Source: Erythrobasidium yunnanense
Lineage: Eukaryota; Basidiomycota; Cystobasidiomycetes; Erythrobasidiales; Erythrobasidiaceae
Assembly: GCA_001600175.1 (NCBI GenBank)
Contig: BCJC01000001.1
Coordinates: 2,403,652 to 2,467,651 of the forward strand
Length of the DNA: 64,000 nucleotides
Reading direction: 5' to 3'
A program made the position numbers and the translations under genes. The first letter of the stretch is position 1. Every line of letters starts with the position of its first letter. This document shows, one piece after another, positions 42,722 to 53,917 of the stretch. The notes beneath the pieces are model-generated. The model saw nothing but the letters and a program-made list of their open reading frames with translations. It searched no databases and was not told where the DNA came from.

Positions 42722-43082
42722 ATATATACTGTAGCACTTCGTCTGTCTTTCAGTCGTGTCAGTCGAGTATCAGTAGCGGTCGCTGTCATAGCGTTTACGG
42801 TATATGTCCTTGCCGAAAACCCAATAGTATCATAGTCTGCCATATACGTCCTCTAGTCTGCTAGGAGTAATTTCTCGTATTGTCAAGGCGGTCTATTCTG
42901 GTAACACGTTCGCTGGACTGTTTCTTGCCAACACCTCGAGCGTCCGCCCGCATGTGAAAGCTAATCTCTTTAGTCACTACCATTCGCAGATTCACATCCA
43001 CTTACTGGCGCTGTTTTGCTCTCTCCCTTCCTCTCGTTCAGCTCGGCCTGTCATTGTCCGCGATACTTCGGCTTCCTATGTC
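42722..43082. other. Intergenic region
   Basis: These 361 bp lie upstream of the first DUF829 gene; an in-frame upstream ATG at 42,954 could extend that gene. Nothing else is recognised. Confidence 0.3.
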
Positions 43083-44260
43083 ATGAGCGCCTACATCAAC
43101 ATGAGTCCCTTGTTAAGATCGAACCCAGATCAGCCACAAAGGCTCTCGAAGGGCGTTTATCTGGTCGAGCGTGAGGCGGCCCGGCAAGATGGCAGCGCAG
43201 ACCCGAATGTCAGTTCTGGCTACGTAGAGCTCTACCTATAGCTAGATCTATAGCTCATACGTATGTGTGTGGCAGATAATCCTAATCTTTGGCTGGATGA
43301 ACGCGAAGCTCGAGTACGTTCTCCGAAGGATGGAACCACCAGTCACCTGTGCTCATTCGCTTTTGCAGTCACATCCAGAAGTATAGCGATATCTATCGCT
43401 CTCTGTATCCATCGGCTCAAATACTAATAGTACAGTCGTATATAGGTAGGCTTAGCTCCACGCTACTATCAGCGCACCGCTAAATTTTGACCGTAAGACT
43501 GGTTCTGGCAATCCGAGGAATCGAGAGATTCCTATGTCCAGCCGATACTGCGCTTTCTGCTTGCGCAAAACTTGATCACCGACTCAATATCGCTAAAGCC
43601 CAAACGTGTGCTTGCCCATGCCTTCTCGAACGGAGGCGCCATGATCTTGGTATATCTGTTGCAGACCCTGTCTGTGCATTGTATGCGCATGAACGGAGCC
43701 TCAGAGGTTCATCATTTCCCGCTGAAGGCGCTCGTACTGGACTCGGTGCCGGGAGGTGGGACCTCTTACCTGGGCCTCTTAAGGCTTCCAACCACTGGAA
43801 TAAGGCAACCAATCATCAAATACCCTATCTATGCTGTCCTCAGTGTCGCATGGATTCTTTTGCGCTTGTACAAGGCGATAGTGCAACCTAAACCGTTGGC
43901 CATCGACAAGCTTAGACTGGATCTTAATGATGAGAAACTCATACCTCATACTACCAAGCGCTTATACATCTACAGCGCCACAGATCAGCTCATCATGTCA
44001 AAAGATGTCGAGGCGCATATCGAAGATGCGAAGAAATTGGGCATTCCAGTGGTTATCGAAAAGTACAATGGTAGTAAGCATGTAGCACATGCCCAACTGG
44101 ATGGCAATAGGTACGCCTAATGCATTTCCGCTTGCTGGGGCATGGCTGAAACTGTCCTTGGGGCAGATATTGGGCTGCGATCACGAAGCTCTGGGATAGC
44201 ATCAATAGTCCTTCAACACAGCTTCCACACAATCCTGGCTTACGGAAGGCGAAACTATAG
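43083..44260 (+). CDS. DUF829/TMEM53-type alpha/beta hydrolase, copy 1
   Basis: Exons read KGVYLVEREAARQDGSADPN, IILIFGWMNAKLEYV, HIQKYSDIYRSLYPSAQILIVQSY, DWFWQSEESRDSYVQPILRFL, VLAHAFSNGGAMILVYLL (Ser of the nucleophile elbow), LKALVLDSVPG, QPIIKYPIYAVLSVAWILLRLYK, RLYIYSATDQLI and GSKHVAHAQLDGNRY, ending LRKAKL. Ser (FSNGG), Asp and His (KHVAH) make a plausible hydrolase triad. The family includes human TMEM53 at the nuclear envelope; the substrate is unknown. Introns of 50-70 nt are present. The start at 43,083 (MSAYINMSPLL) is chosen by comparison with copy 2; Met at 42,954 is in frame. The tandem copy follows at 44,843. Confidence 0.8.
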
Positions 44261-44842
44261 CTGTCGTATACGAGCTCGTACATGAACCGACCATGGGGAT
44301 TCCCCTAACACAGTCACACAACAACAGTCAGATGTAATGCCGGAAGCCTCTTTACCTCTTTGTGGGCGGTACAACGCAAGGACATACTCACGGGGCCTGC
44401 AGAGCAGATATGCCCACGGCGGAACTGCGATCACGCAGTATCAGCGACCTTTAAACAAGGTCGGCCCGTCAACCCAGTTAAAAAGTCGGAGGATGGAGGC
44501 AAGCAAGTAAATTAGAAGTGAAGTAAGTACGGGAAGCCTTGCGAACCCGTCGAATCTCAAGTATTTCTGCCAGGCTTGTATCACACCATGCGTATTCAAT
44601 CATGACCTGTACCGTAGCAAGCCTATTGTATATGTTTGCCAACTGGGGCTTAGGTACTCTGCCTTTCTGGTGCCGCTTGTCTGGAGGCCGAGCTGACCAA
44701 CTGCCTCCCCATGCTCAAGCCTTGCGTAGGCTCCTTGATCAGAATCCAACTCTTGCCTACGTCCCGCTCCTCTGCTTGCTCGCCCTTTCCTGTGGCCTTT
44801 CTTCATCAGTCCCAGCGTCATTCCAGGACCCTCTTGCGCAAC
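44261..44842. other. Intergenic region between the two DUF829 copies
   Basis: These 582 bp are unlike the region upstream of copy 1, so the promoter has diverged or was not copied. I see no repeat or mobile element. Confidence 0.35.
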
Positions 44843-45960
44843 ATGAGCACCACGAATGATCAGGCGCCGCTACTGCCTCCTAGAACAAACGATCTTCGAA
44901 AGCTTGCGAAGGGCGTATACCTCATCGAGCGCCAGAATGCTCGGCAAGAGGACAGCAAAGATCCGGATGTCAGTCTGGTGGTGCTTTGAGCTGCATTGTG
45001 GAAGACAATTGGCTGATAAGAGCAGTAGACAATTCTCGTATTCGGCTGGATGAACGGCAAGCTGAAGTAAGTCATGGATGAAGTGCGAGAGGAAGACCGT
45101 CTTGACGCGCTCTCTTCAGTCACGTTCAGAAATACACCGACAAGTATCGCTCTCTGTACCCTTCTGCACAGATAGTAGTCGTGCAGTCATACAGTGGTAA
45201 GTGAGCCGCCAGGCGGAGGAAAGGCTACGCTGACCTGCGCCTGAAGATTGGTTCTGGTCATCAAAGAAGTCGAAGGATGCCTATGTCCAGCCGATTCTGC
45301 GCTTCCTGGATACAGAGAAGCTCACCGCAATGCAATCCGAAGGACCTCCCAAGCCGCTGTTCGTGCATTCATTCTCGAACGGAGGTGCCATAGTCCTAGC
45401 ACATCTAGCAGAGATGGCCTCATTATGGCGCGTAGATCCTAAAACATCTATCAGATCACAGCAGCTCCCGCTCAAGGGTCTGATTCTAGATTCTGCACCT
45501 GGTACTGGGGCACTGAATGGCCTCCTCCGAGCCTTTACAGCTGGCATCACGAACCCCATAATCCGATACCCAATATATGCTCTCCTTACGACCGTATGGA
45601 GCTTTCTGAGACTGTACATCCTGCTCGTACGGCCAAAACCTTTCGCCATTGACAAGCTCAGGCAAGATCTGAACGATAGCGATATCTTCCCTCTATCTAC
45701 CAAGAGGCTATACATCTATAGCAAGACAGACGAGCTTATCAGGCCGGAAGACGTCGAGTCTAATATAGCGGCGGCGAGACAAGCGGGAATGAGAGTGACA
45801 GTGGAGAAATACGAGAAGAGTCCGCATGTCGCACACGCACGGACGGACGGTAACAGGTGAGAGATGTTTTTCATCTATAGCGTCGCGTCTCTATAGCTAC
45901 AGCTGATGTCTATGATGCAGATACTGGAATGCAGTAACGAAGTTTTGGGACAGCTGTTGA
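44843..45960 (+). CDS. DUF829/TMEM53-type alpha/beta hydrolase, copy 2
   Basis: Tandem paralogue of the gene at 43,083 with the same exon layout: KGVYLIERQNARQEDSKDPD-TILVFGWMNGKLK, HVQKYTDKYRSLYPSAQIVVVQSYS, DWFWSSKKSKDAYVQPILRFLD, PLFVHSFSNGGAIVLAHLAEM, LKGLILDSAPGTGALNGLL, NPIIRYPIYALLTTVWSFLRLY, KRLYIYSKTDELIRPEDV and SPHVAHARTDGNR-YWNAVTKFWDSC. It has the same candidate Ser (FSNGG), Asp and His residues. It lacks the C-terminal extension of copy 1. Its stop lies only 22 bp from the convergent stop of FOL1, so the 3' UTRs must overlap. Confidence 0.83.
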
Positions 45961-45982
45961 GGTTTCGAAGTTCATAGTTGAG

Positions 45983-48557
45983 TTATGACTTGTTGTATAT
46001 CGCATCGGTGATACGCGCAGCGTCTCTAGCAGCAGCGACGTCGTGGACTCTGAGTATGCTTGCCCCATTCGCGATCGCTAATGCGTGTATGGCCGAATTG
46101 GCATATTCCCTATCTTTCGGATCTTGTTGACCCGTAATCTTCCCAATGAAGCCTTTCCGCGATGCGCCCACTAGGACAGGGAAGCCTTGCAGCAGGTTCG
46201 CGTCTTCGCCCTCCGATATCGAACTGTCACAATTGGCTATCAAGCGCGAGGTCGACCTGCCCAACACGGCTGGTAGATCCCTAAGAAGCGCCAGGTTGCC
46301 TTGCAGGTCTTTCGAGAAGCCGACACCCGGATCGAGTATGATGTTCCATCGCTTGATACCTGCATCTAGAGCTTTGCGAACAGCTTCTGCCAATTCTTCC
46401 CTCACACCTCGCACAACATCTCCATTTCCGTACTGCTGGTGCTGTTTCTGATTGACTTCTTCAGGTTTGCCCCGCATGTGCATCAGGACGAACGGCACGT
46501 CCAGTCTCGCGACTGTCTTGAGCATGTCAGGATCGTGAAGCCCTCCTGATATATCATTGATTATAGTAGCTCCTGCTTGTATACTAGCTTCCGCGACAGA
46601 GGCTCGGTACGTGTCTACGCTTATAGGCACTTGACAGCCTTTATCCCGTATGCCTTTGATGACGGGTATCACGCGACCAAGCTCTTCTTGCTCAGTGACA
46701 TGCGAAGAACCAGGCCTTGTGCTCACTCCGCCTATATCGATGATATCAGCACCAGCTTCGACGTGCTTTAACGCAGTAGACACAGCTTCATCGACAGAAT
46801 TGTAGGATCCTCCATCGGAGAAAGAATCGGGTGTAACGTTAAGGATGGACATGATCAACGTGCGTGAAGAGGTGGAGAACCGTAAGGAAGTTTGTGACTG
46901 CGAGAGCGGAGTGACTTGTTTGAGCTGCGTAGAAGTAGTAGGAAAGGTCTCGAGCATTTGTTGCGTCGTTCGTTTATGGATAGGGTGGATAAGATGTGGA
47001 TCGATACTGCGGCCAGCACATTAGCAAGCGCACATACTTGACATCATGAGTAAAGAAACGCACTGTGCCAGCGGACGAAGGACGAACTCGCGCTCGCTTA
47101 TGAGCGGATGAGGGATTGTAAGATCAGCCTCGTTGTCCCGCAGAATAGTATGCTCGTCATAGAGAAGTATATCGAGATCGATCTCTCGTGGTCCTTTATC
47201 TATCGTTTTCCGCCTGCCTATTTGATTCTCTATCGATTTGAGGAGAGATAGAAGGGCAGTGGGTGACAGCGAAGTAGTGATCTGTAGGCCATCGATCAGT
47301 TTCGTAAAGATATATAGCGCAGAGGCAAATGACTTACTTTGCACACGCAGTTCAAGAAGCGCTCTTGGTCCAATACGTACATAGGCTCGCTTTCATACAT
47401 GAAGCTCGTGTCGACCACTTGTACGCTCGATTCGCTGGGTCCAGCGCCGTTGCTAGACCCTTCTATGGCTTGAACAGATGCTGTGTCATTGAGATATTGT
47501 AAAGCCTGATTAATGTATTTTGCTCGGCGGCCTAAGTTGGACCCGATAGCGATATGTGCTGTATGTGCGTGGTTTTGCGGTGTTCTGGATGAAGATGCTG
47601 TAAATGGTGGAGCAGGAGCAGCAGAGGATGTAGATGTAGAGGACAGCGCTCGACTCTGCTGAGCGAGTGCAGCTGCGGCTGAAGAAGCGAAGAAACTCCT
47701 ATGCCTTATCGTTTCTACAGCAGTCGTGGATGTCCACATTACTGCTTTTGGCTTGTCGAGCCGCACGCGCACTCGAGGAACGTTGCATTGGGAGATGATG
47801 GCTGATGAGAGAGAAGGGCAGAGTGTTTCGAGCAGAAGAGGGTGATTTGAGCGGACGTGCTGATGACGCGGTGAAGAAGCGATTTAGCCGTATATCGGAG
47901 TATAATGAGCGTCATACCATGGCTCACCTTCCACACAGTTTCCTGAAGTACTCTAGGGTTCCAAGCCATGACTCCATTAGACTGCAACCCGTCAAAGTTT
48001 GGCCAAGTCTCTACTTCCACCTCCAGCGGTTGCTCCTGTAGTCTCTCGCAATCGTTCAAGCCAATGACAGTCGATATATGAAAGTCTTGTATACTCAAAG
48101 AATCGTTCCTAGCGTGATGCGAGTCGTGTAGGAGTTGCTTTGTCGGAGAATAGTCCTGTAGCGATCTTTCGATCTTTGCAACTAGTTTACCGCCGTGTAG
48201 GAGTGCTTCAGGTATATATACAGCGACAGTAACGCTGTCTGTCTTGCTCAAAGATGGATCGAGATGGAAGAGAAGTCGTTTCGCAGCTTCTTCAGCGAGA
48301 GTATAGGCTGACAGCGGTCTTTCGGCAGGCCAGTTTTCCTTTGTGAAGTAGTTGCGTAGATGCTTCGCTATAGCGGCGTAGGATATCGAATACTCCAAAT
48401 TGTCTGTTGCCCCGGCTTTAGATGTATCAGTTTTCACGGCGACGTCGAGTCGAGCTAGCTGCTCCTTGTGGTCAACCCAGGGCGCTGGGGAGAGAGTGAG
48501 CTGGCTGAGATGCAGCGAATTGACCAGAACGCGGTCCATCAGCCAGCTATCACTCAA
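45983..48557 (-). CDS. FOL1: Trifunctional folate synthesis protein FOL1 (DHNA-HPPK-DHPS)
   Basis: Fusion of three steps of dihydropteroate synthesis. The N-terminal dihydroneopterin aldolase part has two FolB-like repeats (DRVLVNSLHL, LEYSISYAAIAKHL, TAYTLAEEAAKRLLF-like, FHISTVIGLNDCERLQEQPL). The HPPK part reads HIAIGSNLGRRAKYINQAL, FMYESEPMYVLDQERFLN and GPREIDLDILLYD. The C-terminal dihydropteroate synthase, the sulfonamide target, reads IMSILNVTPDSFSDGGSY, GADIIDIGGVSTRPGS, VPISVDTYRA, INDISGGLHD, VLMHMRG, GVGFSKDLQGNL and VLVGASRKGFIG. Several short introns separate the parts, including one before LPLAQC. The start is at 48,557; an in-frame Met six codons on (MDRVLVN) also fits. Confidence 0.92.
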
Positions 48558-48850
48558 GTAGGGACAGAGCAGAGGATAGGGGTAATCTTGTCAAGATGTA
48601 AAGTCTGAGCAGCTCCTCAGCGTTTGTTAAGCTCATTTTAATGATGTTATAATGCTGTATAGACCTGCTTTGAATCAAAGTGAACCCGCGACTAATGCGA
48701 TGATCAGCTCGGACAAAGGCTCTCTTTACCTCCAGCGTTTACCGGATTATAGACCTTTGGATAAGAAGCAAGCTATAAGGTCAGGAGTCATCATAAGCAA
48801 GTAAACAGTAGACTAAGGTCTAATTCCTTCAAGCAGTCAACGTCTCGTCC

Positions 48851-50959
48851 ATGGCAGCCGCCGTTGATGGAAAAGGCGGAGTGCCAGGAAGCGCTGCAAT
48901 AGCGAGTGCTTCAACATCACAGCACGCTCATCATCATCATCATCACCATCATCACCATCATACAGCGAGCGGGAGTGCTCCCATCGCGGGAACTGCAGCT
49001 AGCGGTTCAGCTGGGCCAGCAGCAGCTTCGACTGCTGTGAACACTACACAAACACCTTCTACGCCATCACTGCAGTCGCATCGCACAAAGAAGGAGGACC
49101 ATTTCTTGCTCTCCCTACCATCGCAGGATCACGAAGCCTGGTATGACCGGGGAGACAGCTCAGCTGACGATGGAGACGATGAGAATCTAGCAGCTAGCAA
49201 AGTACCTCGTCTATCCAACAGGGGTAACAAGCTCAGCAGCGGGTCCAAGTTTGTACGGAAAGGCAGACTTGGAGGATGGGAGAACCACGAGGTCTTCAAG
49301 TCGCGCTCTTCCTTTCCCGCAAACAACGTGCATACACTCACGTCTGGCAATGCTACTTCTTCGTCGAAACATCACCAAGACTTGGCGCAGAGAGCCCTGC
49401 CTGGCGGATATCCGATCGCTCCTCACCTCACTCTCGTACCTAGCTCTTCAACAGCAGCAGCGCGGCCAGACAACACGTCTTCTTTTGGCCTCATACATGA
49501 CCTCAGCACCTTACCTCCTTCAGCAGCGAACAGTAACGGCACTTTCCTTTCACCACGTGCGAAGAGGCGGAAACATCGTCTAGGAGCATACACCCACGAT
49601 GGCCTAGCATCCACTTCTTCCTCTTTCGCAGCATACTCATCTGGACCTGTACGAGCTTATCTACCCGCACCTCCACAAACACCCATCGAACTCGTCATGT
49701 CTCCTCTTATCGGCAAGACGTTTTCACCCAGAAACAGAACGCTAGAGAAACTCTCATTAGGTGCAACGGAACTCATCGAACAGGATATACCGCTCGTCAA
49801 AGCGCTGACCCGTCTTATTGACTTTCTAAGAGGAAATAGCATAGCGGGAGAACAAGGCATTATTGGCTTACCTTTCATTGGAGATAGCGATGATGTCGTG
49901 GGTGTGAACGCAAAGGCGCAGGATGAAAGCAAAGATGGCCCGCATGCGAACGGTCACGCGAAGATGGGAGAGGCGGCAGTCGAGCACGTCAACGGATCGA
50001 AAGACCAGGTGCCCGCAGTCCCTACGGAAGATAAGACCAAGCAGAACGGTACTTCGACAGAAGGCTCGCGCAAAAGAACACGGAGTGTATCGATGGGCGA
50101 GGCAGACAAAGAGGAACCGCCCGCCAAGCGGATACCTTTGGATGCAAGCGCGCAGGCCCCCGTGGCATCTGCACAGACTGTGAATGAGGTCACTACGAAT
50201 AGGGAGACGGTGGAGACAGATGCTGGCGGGCCGAAGGGAGAGAAGCCTGAGACAATCCCTATGACGAACGGTAATGCTGCAGGAGGCCAAGATGTTGAGA
50301 TGAAGGAGGAGGAACAGCCCAAGCAGCTAAACAACACCGAAGGAGGAGATTCCACCACTGCGAATGGAACCGCCGCTATTGGGGACGCTGGCACATTACC
50401 AGCAGACGGTATCTCGGTAGACGACGCTGTTAACGCACAAGTGCAGACAAACGAGAACGATCTGGAACAAGGGCCGGAGTCACGCTCGCGGTCCGGGTCC
50501 GTCTCGTCATCCGCTGGTGGGAATGAAGAAGGTCACGACCAACATCGGCCTCTCGTGACTGCTCGTCTGGCACCCAGTATACAACGGATAGCGAGTCCAC
50601 AGTCCTATATTGAGTCCCTCTTCGTCACTCCACACGACATCACCGTCCCCATCGTCGCAGGCGCCTCAGCACAAGGCGGCATGGAAGGCCTGAACAACAA
50701 CAATAACAATGGCGGTACAGCGGGCATCGACACCATCAAACTCACGCCCAATGAACAATTAGAGACAGTTCGGCTATGTTTGGGCGAATTGACGAAATTC
50801 CTAGCTGATTCACTGGAGTATCAGGATAGATTGGGTGAGATTAGGGACTCGGTCCTGGGTATTGAGAGAAGGAGAAAAGGCGTCTGGAATATGGCGAGAG
50901 GATTTGCACACCAGATGTTGTGGGAGGAAGAGCAGGACAAATTGGCTAATGGCATCTGA
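48851..50959 (+). CDS. RXT2-like subunit of the Rpd3L histone deacetylase complex
   Basis: Single-exon gene of 702 codons. The RXT2 N-terminal signature is visible: LSNRGNKLSSGSKFVRKGRLGGWENHEVFK (in parts), and later PIELVMSPLIGKTFSPRNRTLEKLSLGATELIEQDIPLVKALTRLIDFLRG, matching the second conserved block. The central 250 residues are acidic and low-complexity with N, D, E and S. The C terminus has an ordered helix (EQLETVRLCLGELTKFLADSLEYQDRLGEIRDS) and GVWNMARGFAHQMLWEEEQ. Odd features are an 11-residue histidine run near residue 27, encoded by cat/cac repeats, and an Asn run near residue 616. It is divergent from FOL1 over 293 bp. Confidence 0.75.
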   Translation: MAAAVDGKGGVPGSAAIASASTSQHAHHHHHHHHHHHTASGSAPIAGTAASGSAGPAAASTAVNTTQTPSTPSLQSHRTKKEDHFLLSLPSQDHEAWYDRGDSSADDGDDENLAASKVPRLSNRGNKLSSGSKFVRKGRLGGWENHEVFKSRSSFPANNVHTLTSGNATSSSKHHQDLAQRALPGGYPIAPHLTLVPSSSTAAARPDNTSSFGLIHDLSTLPPSAANSNGTFLSPRAKRRKHRLGAYTHDGLASTSSSFAAYSSGPVRAYLPAPPQTPIELVMSPLIGKTFSPRNRTLEKLSLGATELIEQDIPLVKALTRLIDFLRGNSIAGEQGIIGLPFIGDSDDVVGVNAKAQDESKDGPHANGHAKMGEAAVEHVNGSKDQVPAVPTEDKTKQNGTSTEGSRKRTRSVSMGEADKEEPPAKRIPLDASAQAPVASAQTVNEVTTNRETVETDAGGPKGEKPETIPMTNGNAAGGQDVEMKEEEQPKQLNNTEGGDSTTANGTAAIGDAGTLPADGISVDDAVNAQVQTNENDLEQGPESRSRSGSVSSSAGGNEEGHDQHRPLVTARLAPSIQRIASPQSYIESLFVTPHDITVPIVAGASAQGGMEGLNNNNNNGGTAGIDTIKLTPNEQLETVRLCLGELTKFLADSLEYQDRLGEIRDSVLGIERRRKGVWNMARGFAHQMLWEEEQDKLANGI

Positions 50960-51469
50960 GTCGCAAATGGCGTTCTTATGCCTTGTTGATGAAGCTATTG
51001 TGGGTAGATGGGTGGCCATTGTAGAGTTTAGGCACATAGCGGCAGTATTAGTACCTTTAGTCGTATTCGTACGTTCATCTTCTCACTCCCATCCCCTTCC
51101 TATCCCTTCTATCTATGCTCTCGCTCCTTCCGCATCTTACACCCATCTCTTTCATTTCAAAAACACCACTATATCAGTCTCCCTGGAACAGCACTGATCG
51201 CCACATAAATCTTCCCGCTACCAGCTGCCTTCTGCAACATCGACTGATCCTTCCCGCTGTCAGCCAAGCTAACACGGCAACCACCCAGCCATAGTCACCG
51301 GCAAGCGTTCTCAAGAAGCTTCTAAGCGACTCAAAGGCAGCCAGAGACCTCCACATCACTCTTCAGATGCAAGAAAGACACGCTCTCGAGCGCTTATTGG
51401 TATTTGATTCCAAATTCACCTATGATACAGACTTTGGCTAATCTTCTCAACTTCGATATATAGACAAGA
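50960..51469. other. Convergent intergenic region
   Basis: This 510-bp region lies between convergent stops. It includes a C/T-rich stretch near 51,085-51,140. No gene or structure is recognised. Confidence 0.3.
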
Positions 51470-52032
51470 CTAGTTCTTGTGCATGGCATGCTTGACCTTT
51501 CCCATCAGTCCTCCGCTACCGTGAGCTTCTGCTGGCGCTGTGACAGGAGAGGTGGATGATCAGACACCGAGGCCGGCACGCAAGGGTAAATAAGACATGC
51601 TCACCATTGCTCTCGCCTTGATTGGCGTTATCTACCTTGTTCTCAACCTCGGCAGCCTGTTCTCCCTCTGCGTTGGTCACGCCCCACTCGCTCTCGGGCT
51701 TCTTCTCTATCTCTGAACTCAGCTCTTGCTGCAATTTAGAGTGGATTGCGGCATCTGGACCGAGCGGAGGCAGCTCGTTTCCATCTTCATCTCTGACTTT
51801 ATCGTCTTTCATGGCGTCTGCATTGCCGGCTGCTCGGTCATTGTCCTTGCGCGCTCCACCATCTTTGGCCTCAGCTTCTATCTTATTGCCTGCGTTTGCT
51901 GGAGGACCAGATGCTGCGCCTCTATCGTTACCTTTTGTACAGTTTTCGAAGTCAGTCAGTCAGCCGAAGGCTCCTAGAATAGACGTGACGCTGCTGCTCA
52001 CTGTCTGATGGGGGTGCTGGCATGTTCTGCAT
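51470..52032 (-). CDS. Small acidic hydrophilic protein of unknown function
   Basis: Three exons join into about 135 residues: MQNMPAPPSDS, then NDRGAASGPPANAGNKIEAE, DGNELPPLGPDAAIHSKLQQELSSEIEKKPESEWGV (in parts), VDNANQGESNG and, after an intron, APAEAHGSGGLMGKVKHAMHKN. There is no signal peptide or membrane segment. It is mostly Asp/Glu/Lys/Asn and probably disordered, except for the helical SKLQQELSSEIEKK and the basic C-terminal GLMGKVKHAMHK, which could be an amphipathic membrane-binding helix. I do not recognise the family; similar small proteins occur in many fungi. Confidence 0.6.
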
Positions 52033-52336
52033 TGTTGTAGACTTGTGAGTGTATTTGTTACGTGTTGGTCTGGAAAAGAAAGCAAAGCAAAGCAGAAGCT
52101 TAATGTCGAGCAAGCCCGGCGGATGACTTCACCGGGTGGAGAAACGAGCTGAATTCTCGGCAAGACAGAAGAGGCGGTAAACGCGCAGCAGAATATGAGA
52201 TAAGAGGCATAGCATTGCAAACCGAACGAAAACAGAGCGATACTACAACAGCATGTATGTAGACCGGCTAGCGGGCCATGAACTGATAACGAAACGAGAT
52301 ACTGCTGTTTGTGAGCGGAGTCATGGCACCTATCCT
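52033..52336. other. Intergenic region
   Basis: These 304 bp lie between the small acidic gene and the end of STS1. No feature is seen. Confidence 0.3.
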
Positions 52337-53764
52337 TCATAGTTCCTCATCCGAATCGTCATCCATCATCTTGCTGTCCATCATCTGACTAGCTACCGCT
52401 TGCACGCCCTGCTGTTGCTGCTGGCTTGGGCTTTGAATTCGACCAAACATCAGGCTTTGTTGTTGTTGCTGCTGCTGGTCCTGTGCCTGCACAGACTTGA
52501 TCCCTACCAGCCAACCCAATTCGCGAATAAAGCGCTCACGAACAGCTTCACTGGCCTTCCTTCCGACATTGCTGGTATCGCTATTGGAGTTGTGCATACT
52601 ACCAACAGGTACGTTGACTAATTCATCCAGATGTCTGAACCAGCCTCTGACAGTCTCGGCGGATAGCACTCTGCCGTTGCTATTGACCAGCGTAGAGAGA
52701 CGAGTAGCGAGCAGATGCCATTGATTGAACAGGGAAGGCAGGAAGGACATGAGAGGATCTCGTGGGTTCAGAGTAGAAGGATTGTTGATAGATGGCGTTG
52801 CCAGAGCAGAAGAAGCGAAAGGTGTAGGAGCTCGAGGGAGGAGAACTTCGAGCTTTCGGATTGATGCTGTGAGTGTATATAGGAAGGTGAATGTAGCGGA
52901 AGGATGTGCTTCTTCGTGTGCGGGAGCCATTGATGTCGGTGAAGGGCAGAATTGCGATAGAGCCAGACGAGCTTCTGCGATATAGTCTTCGAGAGGAGCA
53001 CGGATGCGTGACCAAACATACTCTTGTCGGAGATTGCTGCCGAGGGGAAGTGCTTCAATCACTTTTCTCTCTGTTGAATGTAGCGTTGCAATAAAGGACT
53101 CGAGTGAGGGAGGTGGTAGGAGAGCAAATACGGCTGGCTTCAGAGCGGGCTGTTGGGCCAGGAGTGATGTCAAGACGCCGAGAAGCGCAGGCTTCGAGAG
53201 GGATGCTGTAGGGGGCATCCCAAGTTAGCTAAGTCGCTGTGAAGGAGATAGATGTTGCATACCTAGCGCTTTGCCCAGGTCGACGTCCGAGCTTGTGGCT
53301 GTCGTAGGCGTCGAAGCCTGCATTACTCCCATACTCTTGACTGCCCTTAGATCTGTACGTGCTCTCTTTCCAGCTAGCTCTCTACCTTCTCCACCAGGTG
53401 TAAATCTCTCCTCCTCGCCATTGTCCATATCGTCTCCCGACGACCCTGAACGTCGTCTCCTGCGCTTGTTTGCGCTTGCCGTGACAGTACCATGCTGAGG
53501 ACTTGATAGAGTACCAAAAGCTGAGCCTTGACGAGCTATAGGCAGCTGACCTCCGCTTGCGAAACCGAAGCCAGATGAGGTTGAAGTTGACGGTCCAGCA
53601 CCAAAACCGAAGCCAAAACCAGCTGAAGAGCTACCAGTTGAGCTACCATCATGGTTGTCTGCACCGTGCTGGAACGCAGAGGCGCCAAAAGCTATCTGAT
53701 GAGCTGGACGGTGACCCATGGGACTCGGAGACGAGCGCGGCGAAGTCCAGAGCAATGTTGACAT
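52337..53764 (-). CDS. STS1: STS1/Cut8-type tethering factor for nuclear proteasomes
   Basis: Cut8/Sts1 anchors 26S proteasomes at the nuclear envelope. The conserved six-helix region is visible after a short intron: LSKPALLGVLTSLLAQQPALKPAVFALLPPPSLESFIATL (in parts), KVIEALPLGSNLRQEYVWSRIRAPLEDYIAEARLAL, LVNSNGRVLSAETVRGWFRHLDELV and REVRERFIRELGWLVGIK-like. The N-terminal 160 residues are Gly/Phe/Ser-rich (FGFGFGAGPSTSTSSGFGF) with a basic stretch (ANKRRRRRSG), a candidate nuclear signal. The C terminus has Gln runs (DQQQQQQQS, SQQQQQGV) and ends DDDSDEEL. The FG-rich N terminus is unusual for the family. Confidence 0.83.
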
Positions 53765-53917
53765 GGTTTAAGGGTTATTCCAAGGTGTTTAAATCACTTG
53801 TTGACTTGTCTTGAAAGTCTTGAAAGCTATTCAGACCATCTCAGGCTGACCTTGGAGAATCAGAAGGAGGCCAAGGGCAGCTTACGAAGTTATCGACTCT
53901 TGAAACATTTCAAGACG
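53765..53917. promoter_or_regulatory. Divergent promoter STS1 / GILT with CTTGAAA repeats
   Basis: The 153-bp gap holds a perfect tandem 9-mer, gtcttgaaa twice (53,808-53,825), and a 16-bp inverted repeat, cttgaaa-ca-tttcaag (53,899-53,914), ending 3 bases before the ATG at 53,918. The clustering of CTTGAAA words in both directions suggests a binding site. The same word is part of the palindrome region at 40,285-40,307. Confidence 0.45.
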
